64,000 nt of DNA from Streptomyces albofaciens JCM 4342 (GCF_008634025.1 NZ_PDCM01000001.1:3132501-3196500), one strand, 5' to 3'. Positions 50,856 through 59,585 are shown, numbered from the stretch's first letter. Notes: a model not told the origin generated them from the sequence alone. Numbers and translations are program-made.

Positions 50856-52380
50856 GGTGCAGCTTGTGGGGGAGAACGGGGCGAGCGCCCGTACGTGGGC
50901 GAGGAAGCGGCTGGTCACAGCCGTGAAGGGGCTGCCGCGCGCGCTACGCGAGGACCTGGTGGCGGGGGCGGTGGGGCCGCCGCCGGGGGAGCGGCCGGGG
51001 TGGTTGATCTGGCAGCCGGTGATCGTGCTGCTGTTGGCGTTGGGTGCGCCGTTCCTCTGTGCGTTGAGCGTCAACGACCTCCTCTATCAAGGGATGGACG
51101 GGTTCGGCCAGCGGTCGGCGTTGCTGCTCGGTGTCGTGCAGGGGCTGGCGCTCATCGTGGCGGCGTTTCGGCCGGTGGTGGCCTGGTGGATAGTGACGGC
51201 GGCGATGGTGGTCGTCGTGGTGGGCGTGGAATACGGGGCCGCGCGGCACGGGTTGCACCCGTGGCCGGGCGCAGGCCCCGCGGCGATCAGGGAGTTCCCT
51301 GTCGACCGGGGCGGGCTCTACCCCTGGACGGCTGCGGGGCTTGCCGCTCAGGCCGTCGTGCTCCTGCTGCTGGCGCTGCGGCTGCGCTTCCGCGCGGCGG
51401 CCGGGGCGTTGGGGGTCACCCTTCTCGCCGGCCTGGTGTGCGGGGTCGCAGCGGTACGGCTCGGCGCTCCGCTCCGGGCTTCCTCCATCGGTCTCGTCGT
51501 GGCCGTCCTCGTCGCCGCCACCATCGTCGGCGCCGCCCTCCGCGGCCGCCAGGTGGCCCGTACCGAACTGGTCGCCCAGGAAGGGATGACCACGGAGGAA
51601 CGGGCCCGCCGCACACTCCTGGAGGAGCGCAACCGGATCGCCCGCGAACTGCACGACGTGGTCGCCCACCACATGTCGGTGATCTCCATCCAGGCGCAGG
51701 TCGCCCCGTACCTGGCCGAGAACCCGTCCGACGCGCTGAAGGAGAACCTCGCGGGCATCCGCGCCAACGCAGTGGAAGCGCTGACCGAACTGCGCCGTGT
51801 GCTGGGCGTGCTGCGGTCGGAGGAGGCCCCCGCGTACGGTACTCCCGAGTACGCAGGGGACGGCACCGCGCCGCACGCCCCGCAGCCCACGCTCGACCGG
51901 CTGGACGAACTGGTCGGCAACGTCCGCGCCGCCGGGGTGACGGTCACCACCGACGTCACCGGAACGCGGCGCCCGCTGTCGCCGGGCGTCGAACTGTCCG
52001 CGTTCCGCATCGTGCAGGAAGCGCTCAGCAACGCCATGCGGCACGCGCCGGGCGCGCGCGTCGCGGTGGCGGTCGCGTACCGCCCGGCCGCCCTCACCCT
52101 CCGCGTCACCAACACCGCGCCGGACCGGCCCGTCACCGCCTCCCCGGGCGCCGGCCACGGGCTGCTCGGGATGCGCGAACGCACCGCCATGCTGGGCGGC
52201 GAACTGGCCACCGGCCCGACGCCCGACGGCGGCTACGAAGTGACCGCGGTCCTGCCCACCGGAACCCCCACCGGAGCCCCCGCCGAGGCACCCGATCCGT
52301 CCCCCACTCCGGCTCCCATTCCGACCCCCACGCCATCTCCCCACCCGCCCGCCGACCCCACCGAGGACGCCACCCCATGA
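50848..52380 (+). CDS. Membrane sensor histidine kinase, NarL type
   Basis: A 510-residue kinase with about six membrane helices in the first 235 residues. A HisKA_3 dimerisation domain follows, with phospho-acceptor His269 (RNRIARELHDVVAHHMSVISIQAQ), then an HATPase domain (FRIVQEALSNAMRHAPGA; GHGLLGMRERTAMLGG). The C-terminal 50 residues are a Pro/Thr-rich tail. GTG 50848 overlaps the acyltransferase stop and its TGA overlaps the response regulator ATG. It senses a membrane or cell-surface signal. Confidence 0.93.
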   Translation: MHKVQLVGENGASARTWARKRLVTAVKGLPRALREDLVAGAVGPPPGERPGWLIWQPVIVLLLALGAPFLCALSVNDLLYQGMDGFGQRSALLLGVVQGLALIVAAFRPVVAWWIVTAAMVVVVVGVEYGAARHGLHPWPGAGPAAIREFPVDRGGLYPWTAAGLAAQAVVLLLLALRLRFRAAAGALGVTLLAGLVCGVAAVRLGAPLRASSIGLVVAVLVAATIVGAALRGRQVARTELVAQEGMTTEERARRTLLEERNRIARELHDVVAHHMSVISIQAQVAPYLAENPSDALKENLAGIRANAVEALTELRRVLGVLRSEEAPAYGTPEYAGDGTAPHAPQPTLDRLDELVGNVRAAGVTVTTDVTGTRRPLSPGVELSAFRIVQEALSNAMRHAPGARVAVAVAYRPAALTLRVTNTAPDRPVTASPGAGHGLLGMRERTAMLGGELATGPTPDGGYEVTAVLPTGTPTGAPAEAPDPSPTPAPIPTPTPSPHPPADPTEDATP

Positions 52381-53051
52381 CGACCCCCATCCGCGTGCTG
52401 ATCGCCGACGACCAGGTCATGGTCCGGCAGGGCTTCACGGTGCTGCTCGACGCCGAACCCGGCATCGAGGTGGCCGGGCAGGCCGTGGACGGACTCGACG
52501 CCCTCGGCAAGGCCGCCGAACTCGCCCCCGACGTCGTCCTGATGGACATCCGCATGCCCGGCCTCAACGGCATCGAGGCCACCCGCCGCCTCACGGAGGC
52601 CGCCGGATCGACCGTCAAGGTCCTCGTACTGACCACCTTCGACCTGGACGAGTACGTGTACGAGGCGCTGCGCGCCGGCGCGTCCGGCTTCCTGCTCAAG
52701 GACGCCTCGGCGGCCGAACTCGCGCAGGCCGTACGGGTGGTGGCGGCGGGCGACGCGCTGCTCGCGCCGAACATCACCAAACGCCTGATCGCCGAGTTCT
52801 CCCGGATGACCGCCGCGCCACGGCCACCCCTCAAGGACCGTGCCGGTGATCTGACGGAACGCGAGACCGAGGTCCTGTGCCTGATCGCCCAGGGCCTGTC
52901 GAACGCGGAGATCGCCGACCGCCTGGTGGTGGCCGAGCAGACCGTGAAGTCCCACGTGAGCCGCATCCTGGTCAAGCTGGGCGTACGTGACCGGACCCAG
53001 GCGGCGGTCTTCGCGTACGAGACCGGGCTGGTACGGCCGACCGGCTACTGA
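52377..53051 (+). CDS. LuxR/NarL-family response regulator
   Basis: The 224-residue partner of the upstream kinase (ATGA overlap). The receiver has the acidic pair Asp11-Asp12, phospho-acceptor Asp57 (LMDIRMPG), Thr and Lys in LTTFD and LLKDAS, and a C-terminal LuxR HTH (LTERETEVLCLIAQGLSNAEIADRLVVAEQTVKSHVSRIL). It probably regulates its own operon and the acyltransferase/hydrolase genes upstream. Confidence 0.96.
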   Translation: MTTPIRVLIADDQVMVRQGFTVLLDAEPGIEVAGQAVDGLDALGKAAELAPDVVLMDIRMPGLNGIEATRRLTEAAGSTVKVLVLTTFDLDEYVYEALRAGASGFLLKDASAAELAQAVRVVAAGDALLAPNITKRLIAEFSRMTAAPRPPLKDRAGDLTERETEVLCLIAQGLSNAEIADRLVVAEQTVKSHVSRILVKLGVRDRTQAAVFAYETGLVRPTGY

Positions 53052-53077
53052 GGCCCCGCCGGCCGACCGGCCACCCG

Positions 53078-53127
53078 CTGTCTGCGGCGCCCCCTGTCTG
53101 CGGCGCCCCCCGTCTGCGGCGCCCCCC
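53078..53127. repeat. Three copies of a 16-17-bp repeat between convergent genes
   Basis: (CT)GTCTGCGGCGCCCCC occurs at 53078, 53094 and about 53111. Each unit contains the palindrome GGCGCC. The array fills the space between the response regulator and the flavin monooxygenase stop codons and may serve as a degenerate bidirectional terminator. Confidence 0.7.
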
Positions 53128-53129
53128 GC

Positions 53130-54242
53130 CTACGGCACCAGATGCCGCAGTCCCTCCGCGCACTGCTTGGCCAGCTCCGAGGAGCGGGGCAGCATCAGTT
53201 CCTCGTACGCCCGCACGGCGTCGTCCACCCGCTCCTCGGTGACCAGCGCCTGAGCCAGGTCGGCGCCGTCGAGCAGCGCGTGGTTGGCGCCCACGCCGAG
53301 GGGCGGCATCAGGTGCGCGGCGTCGCCCAGCAGCGTCACACCCGGCACGTGCTCCCAGACGTGCGGTACCGGCAGCGCGAACAGGGGGCGGTTGACGAAG
53401 TCGTGGTCGCCGTCGAGCAGGGCGTAACGCAGCCCTTCGGCCCATCCGTCGAGCCGCTCCGAGAGGTACGCGCGGGTCGCCGCCCTGTCCTCCAGGTCCA
53501 CCCCGGCGGCCGTGTGCCAGTCCTGCGGGGCCCGGAAGGCCACATACGCGCGGATGTGGCCGTTGCTGTTCCGCTGGGCGAACAGGATCGACGAGTCGGA
53601 CCCCGCCACCAGCGTGCCCGGGCCGACCAGCCGCGCCAGTTCGGGATGGCGCACATCGCAGTCGTCGAAGCCGGTCTCGATGAAGGCGACGCCCGTGTAC
53701 GCGGGCAGCGCCTCCGAGACGGCCGGGCGGACCCGCGACCACGCGCCGTCGGCGCCGACGACCAGGTCGAAGTCCTCGGTGGCACCGTCCGCGAACTCCA
53801 GGCGGCAGGTGCCGTCACCGAGGGGCAGCGCGCTGTTGACGGCGCTTCCCCAGCGGACCGTCCCCGGCGCGAGCGAGTCCAGCAGCAGCCCGCGCAGGTG
53901 CCCTCGGTCGATCTCCGGACGGTCCTCCACACCCGCGCCCTCGTCCCCGGGGGGCCACTCCTGTTCCTGGGCGGCCGCGGTGACGTGGTCCACCTTCCGC
54001 CACTCCTGGCCCTCGGGACGGGACAGGGCGTGGAACCGGTCCAGCAGGCCCGCCACGCGGAGGGCCGCCTGGCCCGTGTCCGGGTGCAGGTCGAGTGTGC
54101 CGCCCTGCGGACGGGCGTCGAAGGCCGTCTCGCGTTCGAAGACGGTGACGGACCGGCCGTGCAGCTGGAGGACGCGTGCACAGACGAGGCCGCCGAGGCC
54201 GCCCCCGACGATCGCGACGCGGGCGTCACGGGTGAGCTTCAT
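53130..54242 (-). CDS. FAD-dependent monooxygenase, TetX-like (copy 1)
   Basis: A 370-residue class A flavin monooxygenase. FAD motif VAIVGGGLGGLVCARVLQLHG is at 8-28, then GGTLDLHPDTGQAALRVAGL, RPEIDRGHLRGLLLDSL, DLVVGADGAWSRVRP and GDAAHLMPPLGVGANHALLDG. These segments in this order resemble the TetX group (tetracycline destructases and relatives). Activity on tetracyclines is not implied; an aromatic or drug-like substrate is likely. It is divergent from a TetR gene with 17-bp repeats between them. A paralogue lies at 59622-60863. Confidence 0.9.
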   Translation of the reverse strand: MKLTRDARVAIVGGGLGGLVCARVLQLHGRSVTVFERETAFDARPQGGTLDLHPDTGQAALRVAGLLDRFHALSRPEGQEWRKVDHVTAAAQEQEWPPGDEGAGVEDRPEIDRGHLRGLLLDSLAPGTVRWGSAVNSALPLGDGTCRLEFADGATEDFDLVVGADGAWSRVRPAVSEALPAYTGVAFIETGFDDCDVRHPELARLVGPGTLVAGSDSSILFAQRNSNGHIRAYVAFRAPQDWHTAAGVDLEDRAATRAYLSERLDGWAEGLRYALLDGDHDFVNRPLFALPVPHVWEHVPGVTLLGDAAHLMPPLGVGANHALLDGADLAQALVTEERVDDAVRAYEELMLPRSSELAKQCAEGLRHLVP

Positions 54243-54292
54243 GGATTCCCCTCCAGGGGTGATCAGGACGCCGGACCGCTCGTCCGACGCCT

Positions 54293-54343
54293 CTCCAAAA
54301 AAGCACAGCCACTAAAAAAGCGCAATCACTAAACTTTCGAACT
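54293..54343. promoter_or_regulatory. Three direct repeats of 17-bp period between monooxygenase 1 and TetR 1
   Basis: CTCCAAAAAAGCACAGC (54293), CACTAAAAAAGCGCAAT (54310) and CACTAAACTTTCGAACT (54327) follow each other without gaps. AT-rich A-runs stand out in this GC-rich genome. They cover the divergent promoter region, directly before the TetR -10 box, so they are probable operator repeats. Confidence 0.6.
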
Positions 54344-54370
54344 GGCTAAGCGGCGGGCTATCCTCCCCTC

Positions 54371-54997
54371 ATGACCGGACCCGCCCCGCACATCGAGCCC
54401 CCCGCCCCCGCCGACAGCGACGCCCCGGTCGGCCGCCGCGAACGCAAGAAGGCCCGGACCCGCAAGGCCCTGGCCGACGCCGCGCTGGAACTCTTCCTCG
54501 AACGCGGCTTCGAGCAGGTCAGCGTGAAGGAGATCGCCGACGCCGCGGATGTCTCGGTGACCACCCTGTTCAAGCACTTCGCCGGCAAGGAAGCGCTCGT
54601 CTTCGACCTGGACGACGACATCGAGGCCGCCCTCGTCGCCGCCGTACGCGACCGGGCGCCCGGCCGGTCGGTCCCGCAGGCCTTGTGCGACTACGTCCTG
54701 CTGACCGAGGACCAAGCCGCCCAGCACGACTTCGCCCCCTTCGCCCGCCTGGTGGCCGACACCCCGGCGCTGCGCGACTACGCCCACCGCATGTGGATGC
54801 GCCATGAAACGGCCCTGGCGCGGGCCATCGCCCAGGAGGCCGGCGCCCCGGAAGACGACCCCGCCTGCGCCGCACTGGCCCACTTCGCCCTGGAATCCCG
54901 CGAACTCGCCCAGCGGTACACCGATCGCAAGCGCGCCGCCGAGGAGATCTTCGCGCTGCTGGAACGGGGGTGGGCGGCGGTGCGGCCCGGGACGTGA
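54371..54997 (+). CDS. TetR-family transcriptional regulator (copy 1)
   Basis: A 208-residue regulator. The N-terminal HTH is RKALADAALELFLERGFEQVSVKEIADAADVSVTTLFKHFAGKEALVFD (about 30-80), followed by a helical ligand domain. It is closely similar to the regulator at 58708-59313 (shared TLFKHF-KEALVFDLD-DIE-ALVAA-RDR, TPALRDYA-RMW-RHE). It probably represses the divergent monooxygenase until a ligand binds. TATCCT (54359-54364) lies 6 nt before ATG 54371, suggesting a leaderless mRNA. Confidence 0.93.
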   Translation: MTGPAPHIEPPAPADSDAPVGRRERKKARTRKALADAALELFLERGFEQVSVKEIADAADVSVTTLFKHFAGKEALVFDLDDDIEAALVAAVRDRAPGRSVPQALCDYVLLTEDQAAQHDFAPFARLVADTPALRDYAHRMWMRHETALARAIAQEAGAPEDDPACAALAHFALESRELAQRYTDRKRAAEEIFALLERGWAAVRPGT

Positions 54998-55084
54998 GCC
55001 GCGCACGTCACTCATGCCGTGCGGCAGGCCCCGCGCCTCCGGTGCCGGGCGGCAGGCCCCGCGCCACCGCCCCCGTGATGTCGC

Positions 55085-55861
55085 TTACGACCGGCGGCGG
55101 GGCTTGCGGCCCTTCGCGGACTTCGACGTGGCGGAGCCGCCCCGAGGACCTCGGGGGGACTTGCCGGCCGGCTTGCCGCCGGCGGCCTTCTGGCGCGCGC
55201 CGCCCTTGCCGGACTGCCGGGCCTTCGGCCGGTCCGTGGCCTCGGGACGCGCACGGCCGCGGGTGCTGTTGACCGTACGGCCGCGGACGATGCCGATGAA
55301 GTCCTCGACCTGGTCGGTGGTCCGCTCCTCCGGCCAGGCCAGCGCGACCTGCGACTGGGGCGCGTCCGTCAGCGTCCGGTATTTGAGGTCCTTGCGGTGG
55401 TACAGCCGGGCCAGCGACTGCGGGACGACCAGCAGGCCGATGCCCGCCGCCACCAGCTCGATCGCGTCCGCCGTCGTGGCGGGCCGCTCGAACGCGGGCT
55501 GCCCCGGCGGGCGCTCCCAGCCGAGGGTGTCGTCGAGGGGGTGCAGCACGATCTCGTCGGCCAGTTCCTCGACGGTGATCTCGTCGGCCGCCGTGAACAG
55601 GTGGTCCTTCGGGACGACGACCACGGTCGTCTCCGTGTAGAGGGGGATCGCGCTGAAGTACGTACGGTCGACCGGCAGCCGTACGAAACCCGCGTCGGCG
55701 CCGCCGTCCCGCAGCACGTCGTACGCCTCGGCGGCGGGCGTCGCGACGAGCGTGAGGGGAATGCCGGGCAGCCGCTCGTTCCAGATCCGCACCCACTTGG
55801 TGGGCGTCACCCCCGGGACGTACGCGAGCCGGAACGAAGGGGTTTCTTCCGAGCCTGTCAC
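55085..55861 (-). CDS. LysR-type substrate-binding domain protein without HTH
   Basis: The 258-residue protein consists of the LysR effector-binding fold (FRLAYVPGVTPTKWVRIWNERLPGIPLTLV, then PLYTETTVVVVPKDHLF, TADAIELVAAGIGLLVVPQSLARLY) and a 60-residue Lys/Arg-rich, disordered tail. The usual N-terminal DNA-binding domain is absent. The basic tail might bind nucleic acid instead. GTG 55861 has TAACCT (55868-55873, minus) 6 nt upstream, so it is probably leaderless. It is divergent from DUF5997 with 58 bp between starts. Confidence 0.85.
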   Translation of the reverse strand: MTGSEETPSFRLAYVPGVTPTKWVRIWNERLPGIPLTLVATPAAEAYDVLRDGGADAGFVRLPVDRTYFSAIPLYTETTVVVVPKDHLFTAADEITVEELADEIVLHPLDDTLGWERPPGQPAFERPATTADAIELVAAGIGLLVVPQSLARLYHRKDLKYRTLTDAPQSQVALAWPEERTTDQVEDFIGIVRGRTVNSTRGRARPEATDRPKARQSGKGGARQKAAGGKPAGKSPRGPRGGSATSKSAKGRKPRRRS

Positions 55862-55919
55862 TCCGCCAGGTTACCGGTCGTGGTCAGAGGTGGCGCACAC
55901 GATCGATACCCTTGACATC
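55862..55919. promoter_or_regulatory. Compact divergent pair of leaderless promoters
   Basis: In 58 bp two TANNNT boxes face away from each other: TAACCT (minus, 55873-55868), 6 nt before the LysR-domain GTG, and TACCCT (plus, 55907-55912), 7 nt before the DUF5997 ATG. The -35 regions would overlap in the middle, so the two genes are likely co-regulated or mutually exclusive. Confidence 0.55.
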
Positions 55920-56333
55920 ATGACGTCGCACCAGAACACCCAGACGATGAAGCCCGCGACCGCGGCGAAGAAGCTGGGTGTGTACCTCGAAGCCACCCCC
56001 GCCGAGTTCCAGGAGGGTGTCGTCTCGCGCGCCGAGCTGAACGCGCTGCAGACCGACCCGCCCGAGTGGCTCCGGGAGCTGCGACGCAACGGCCCCCACC
56101 CGCGCCCCGTCGTCGCCGCGAAGCTGGGCGTCTCCATCTCGGGCCTCGCCCGCGGCGGGGTCACCGAGCCCCTCACCACGGAACAGATCGAGGCCCTGAA
56201 GGCCGAGTCCCCCGAGTGGCTGCAGAAGGAGCGCGCCACCCAGGCCGAGGTCCGCAAGGAAGCCGTGCGGATCAGGGAAAAGCAGAAGCAGGAGCGCGAG
56301 AAGCGGGCGGAGCGGGAGACGGGCGGGGAGTAG
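55920..56333 (+). CDS. DUF5997 family protein
   Basis: A 137-residue soluble protein. KPATAAKKLGVYLEATPAEFQEGVVSRAELNALQTDPPEWLRELRRNGPHPRPVVAAKLGVSISGLARGG is the conserved core, which includes an HTH-like helix pair. The C-terminal 35 residues are a highly charged single helix. The family occurs beside LysR-domain proteins in actinobacteria, as here; its function is unknown. ATG 55920 is used, with a probable leaderless transcript. Confidence 0.85.
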   Translation: MTSHQNTQTMKPATAAKKLGVYLEATPAEFQEGVVSRAELNALQTDPPEWLRELRRNGPHPRPVVAAKLGVSISGLARGGVTEPLTTEQIEALKAESPEWLQKERATQAEVRKEAVRIREKQKQEREKRAERETGGE

Positions 56334-56438
56334 CAGAGGCGCGGGGAGCAGGAGAGGCGCGGGGGCGGGCAGGGCCGCTCGCGCTTCCGGGGCCGGATTG
56401 TCCCGGCCCCCTTCGGCGCGCCTCTCGGGACGCGCCTC

Positions 56439-57104
56439 TCACCGCACCCGTCGCGCCCGTAGCACCGTGTCGTGGGTGTGGTGGGTGCCGGCGGGGGGCG
56501 GGGTGGTCCGGGGGCGGGTCTCGTTGGATTCGACACTCCAGTCAGCGGGGTCCAGGAGCCGGGCGATGCCGTCGGGCTCGTAGTAGTCGGCGGGGTCGAA
56601 GCCGTCTTCCGGGCGCGGGGCCAGGCCGCTGAGGTCGTGGCTGACGAAGAGCAGGGTGCCGCCGGGCGCGACGGCCCTCAGCAGACCGCGCAGCGCGGTG
56701 TGGTCCGGCTCGCGCCGGAGCGGAAAGTACTGGACGGACACCAGATCGAACGCCTCGGCCGGGGGTGGAGTCGCGGTCAGGTCGGCCCGGGCCCACGCCA
56801 CCCGGTCGGCGAAGTCCGTGGCGAGGTCCGCCGCCGTCGCGGCGGCGCGTCGCAGAGCGACCTGGGAAACGTCGACCGCGGTGACCTGCCAACCGCGCCG
56901 GGCCAGCCACAGCGCGTCGGCGCCTTCACCGCACCCCACATCGAGCGCCTGCCCGGGCGGCAGGCCGGTGACCTCGCCGACGAGTACGGGATTGGGCGCG
57001 CCGCTGAAGACCTGCTCGCGGCTGCGGTACATCGCGTCCCAGGATTCGGCGCTCTCCTGTATGCCGACAGGCCCGGTGGCGGGCCGAAACTGCTGGGTCA
57101 TCAT
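56439..57104 (-). CDS. Class I SAM-dependent methyltransferase
   Basis: The 221-residue enzyme has motif I ALDVGCGEGADALWLARRG, the acidic residue after strand 2 in VTAVDVSQVAL, DLVSVQYFPLR and LLRAVAPGGTLLFVSHD. It belongs to the Methyltransf_25-like group (thiopurine/tellurite-resistance-like length). The substrate is unknown. ATG 57104 has GGAGG 5 nt before it on the minus strand; ATG 57101 is one codon later. Confidence 0.9.
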   Translation of the reverse strand: MMTQQFRPATGPVGIQESAESWDAMYRSREQVFSGAPNPVLVGEVTGLPPGQALDVGCGEGADALWLARRGWQVTAVDVSQVALRRAAATAADLATDFADRVAWARADLTATPPPAEAFDLVSVQYFPLRREPDHTALRGLLRAVAPGGTLLFVSHDLSGLAPRPEDGFDPADYYEPDGIARLLDPADWSVESNETRPRTTPPPAGTHHTHDTVLRARRVR

Positions 57105-57194
57105 GACCACCTCCGCGGTCAATGTGCCGCTCCCCGCCACGAGCCCGCAAAGTTCTTTGCGGAAACCGCAAACCAGGCGCTGCGCGCGGTTCGC

Positions 57195-58616
57195 TCAGTG
57201 GGCGCTCCGCGCGCGTTCCCGGGTTCCCACGACATGGCTGTCCACGTACCGGACGAGGGTCAGCGCGTCCTCCGGGTCGTCGGCGCGGAAGGCGACGCGA
57301 CGCACCAGGAACACCGAGTCCAGCGCGACGCCCTCGCGGGCCAGGACGTAGACGAGGGTGAGGAAGGCGGACCGGGCGTTGCCGTCGTCGAAGGGGTGGA
57401 AGAAGCAGACGTCCAGGTAGGCACGTGCGGCACGGGCGATCAGGGAGAGGGGCTGCCCGCCGTCCGGTGCGCCTCCGCCGTCCGGTGCGCCTCCGCCGCC
57501 CGGCCCGCTGCTGCTGCCCGGTCCGCTCTCGGCCAAGCAGGCGTCGAGCCTGGCACGGGTGTCCGGGCCTATGCCGTAACGTTCCCGCCCCCTCTTGGCG
57601 AAAGCGGGAGCGCTGCGGAACGGCGGCGGGTGCGGCGTACCCAGTACGTGCTTCTGCCAGCCACGGAGCAGTTCGAAGTCGAGCGGGGCGCCGCGCGCCG
57701 CGTCGGCCCGCAGCATCTCCAGGGCGGCGAGCAGACCTTCGGCGCGGGCGGGGTCCACGGCGCCGTCGAAGGAACGGATGTCCTCGGCCGCGCCGTCACT
57801 CGACGGGAGCACCGGCCCGTCCACACCGCCGTCCGGGTCCTCGTGCCACGGCACGATCTCGCGTACCGCCAGCCAGCGTTCCAGGTGGTCCGGCGCGGGC
57901 CCGGCGGACCATGCCTCGTACTGTGGCCGCAGCGACAGCGCCACCCGCTCCGCGACATCGTCGACCAGCACCGTGCCGGGCGCGGTCCAGCTCTCGAACC
58001 GCCCGCCGATCGCCTGCTCGACCAGTTCCTCCGCCACGTCGGGCGCGAACCCCCAGTAGCCGAGGAACCAGGTGAGCACCTGCTTGCAGTGCCCGTGCCA
58101 GCCACTGCCGGCACCGGTGCGGTCGCTCACCTGGAGGATCAGGTTGCGGGCCGCGCGCTCCCACAGGATCCGCTGCTCCTCGATCGCGGCCGGCTCCAAC
58201 GGGTACGCCTCGAACCACCCGACCAGAGTCTCCACCCACCCGCGCCACTCGCACAGCGCCGCGACGACCCGGGCGAGCGTCTCCTTCGGAGTGCTGATCG
58301 AATCCCGAGGGCAGCACCAGCTACCGACCGGCCCCCCGTCGAAGTCCCCTTCGTCGTGCGACCAGCGCCAGCCGATGGCCCAGGGTCCGTAGTGCCGCAC
58401 GAGGGCATACGACATGGCGTCGGCCCAGGACGTGCCCTCGCCGCGACTCCAACGGATCAGTGTCATATCGCTGAGCGGGAGGTCCGGGCGGCGCGGCACG
58501 CACCGGGCCGGCCCCAGCGAGTGCACGACGTGCGCGGCCGACGCGCTGTCGAAGGGATGACGGGCGGGGTCCACCTCGTCCCAGGCCAGAAAGAGCGGGG
58601 TCAGTTCGGGTAGCAC
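57195..58616 (-). CDS. Fic/DOC-domain protein with long N-terminal domain and altered Fic motif
   Basis: 473 residues. The C-terminal 170 residues form a Fic fold with the loop HPFDDGNARSAF (His407). The canonical motif HPFxxGNGRxxR has Ala for the third glycine-site residue and Phe for the last Arg, which normally binds the nucleotide phosphates. A Gly/Pro/Ser-rich linker precedes it. The N-terminal 280 residues are Trp-rich and match no family I recognise. No antitoxin-like small gene is beside it. It may be an AMPylator with altered chemistry or a dead homologue. GTG 58616 is the start; the ribosome site is weak. Confidence 0.78.
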   Translation of the reverse strand: MLPELTPLFLAWDEVDPARHPFDSASAAHVVHSLGPARCVPRRPDLPLSDMTLIRWSRGEGTSWADAMSYALVRHYGPWAIGWRWSHDEGDFDGGPVGSWCCPRDSISTPKETLARVVAALCEWRGWVETLVGWFEAYPLEPAAIEEQRILWERAARNLILQVSDRTGAGSGWHGHCKQVLTWFLGYWGFAPDVAEELVEQAIGGRFESWTAPGTVLVDDVAERVALSLRPQYEAWSAGPAPDHLERWLAVREIVPWHEDPDGGVDGPVLPSSDGAAEDIRSFDGAVDPARAEGLLAALEMLRADAARGAPLDFELLRGWQKHVLGTPHPPPFRSAPAFAKRGRERYGIGPDTRARLDACLAESGPGSSSGPGGGGAPDGGGAPDGGQPLSLIARAARAYLDVCFFHPFDDGNARSAFLTLVYVLAREGVALDSVFLVRRVAFRADDPEDALTLVRYVDSHVVGTRERARSAH

Positions 58617-58707
58617 CGCGTCAGCCTGCCATGTCCGCCAGGAGAACGATCAGGATTTCTTGACGTTCCGGTACGCCCCCGACCGCGATACGTGCGCCCG
58701 GTCGCGG

Positions 58708-59313
58708 TTATGCGTCCTCACCGGAGCGCTCCGCACGCCGCATCAGCGGGGTGGTGACCCACCCGTCCTCCAGCAGCGCGAACAGCTCCCGTATCGCCCT
58801 CGCCGGGTCGTCGCTCGCGCGGGCGAGACTGGGGATTTCCAGGGCGAAGCGGGCCAGGCCGGTGAGGGCGAGGTCGTCCGGGGGGAGTCCCGTCGCCTCT
58901 GCGAGGGCGCCGGCCAGCGTCTTTTCGTGGCGCAGCCACATGCGCCGGGCGTAGTCCCGCAAGGCGGGGGTGGATTCGACGAGGACGAAGGTGGGGTCGT
59001 CGGGCCGCGCGGCGGTGCGGGTCCGCATCAGGTGGTCGCGCAGGGCGTGCAGGACGGGCTTGCCCGGGTCTCGGTCGCGGATGGCGGCGACCAGCGCGCT
59101 CTCGATGTCCGTGTCGAGGTCGAAGACGAGCGCTTCCTTGCTGGGGAAGTGCTTGAACAGCGTGCTCAGTGAGACGTCGGCCGCCTCCGCCACTTCCCTG
59201 ACGCCGACGTCGTCGAACCCACGCTCGGTGAACAGCCGCACCGCGGCGTCCGCCAGGGCCTGCCTGGTCTGCGCCTTCTTGCGCTCGCGGCGCCCTGTGG
59301 TCGTGTCGGCCAT
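58708..59313 (-). CDS. TetR-family transcriptional regulator (copy 2)
   Basis: A 201-residue regulator with HTH QALADAAVRLFTERGFDDVGVREVAEAADVSLSTLFKHFPSKEALVFD (about 17-65). It is a clear paralogue of the regulator at 54371-54997, sharing the HTH, the linker and the ALRDYA-RMW-RHE segment. ATG 59313 has AAGGTGG before it. It is divergent from monooxygenase copy 2, with an iterated 17-bp repeat starting 34 bp from its ATG. Confidence 0.93.
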   Translation of the reverse strand: MADTTTGRRERKKAQTRQALADAAVRLFTERGFDDVGVREVAEAADVSLSTLFKHFPSKEALVFDLDTDIESALVAAIRDRDPGKPVLHALRDHLMRTRTAARPDDPTFVLVESTPALRDYARRMWLRHEKTLAGALAEATGLPPDDLALTGLARFALEIPSLARASDDPARAIRELFALLEDGWVTTPLMRRAERSGEDA

Positions 59314-59346
59314 GGTGCCACCTTAGCCCACGACGGGTGATCCGAT

Positions 59347-59414
59347 CGTAAAGGCGAGCAGCGCGTAAAAGAGATCGGCACGTAAAGGCGATCGACACGT
59401 CAAAGCAAGCGGAT
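59347..59414. promoter_or_regulatory. Four direct repeats of 17-bp period between TetR 2 and monooxygenase 2
   Basis: CGTAAAGGCGAGCAGCG (59347), CGTAAAAGAGATCGGCA (59364), CGTAAAGGCGATCGACA (59381) and CGTCAAAGCAAGCGGAT (59398) are contiguous. Module 1 has the same 17-bp period with a related C-n-n-AAA pattern. Probable iterated TetR operators. Confidence 0.65.
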
Positions 59415-59460
59415 CAAAAGTCGGATCAGTTGTACTTTTGAAGCGGATGTGTTTCTGTGA

Positions 59461-59585
59461 GTCGCCTCGCCGGGGCCTCGCCTCGCCGGGTACTGGTGTC
59501 GTCTCGCCGGGACCTGGCTTCGCCTTGCCGGGACCTTGGTCTCCCCTCGCCGGGGCCTCGCTCCCGGGGCCCGGGGCGCGTCCCC
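59461..59585. repeat. Imperfect CTCGCCGGG-CCT repeats in the monooxygenase 2 leader
   Basis: About five to six degenerate copies of CTCGCCGGGxCCTxG, roughly 18-26 bp apart, occupy the region between the promoter zone and the start codon. Each contains a small CGCCGGG/CCGGCG-like core. No reading frame in it has coding character. Confidence 0.6.
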
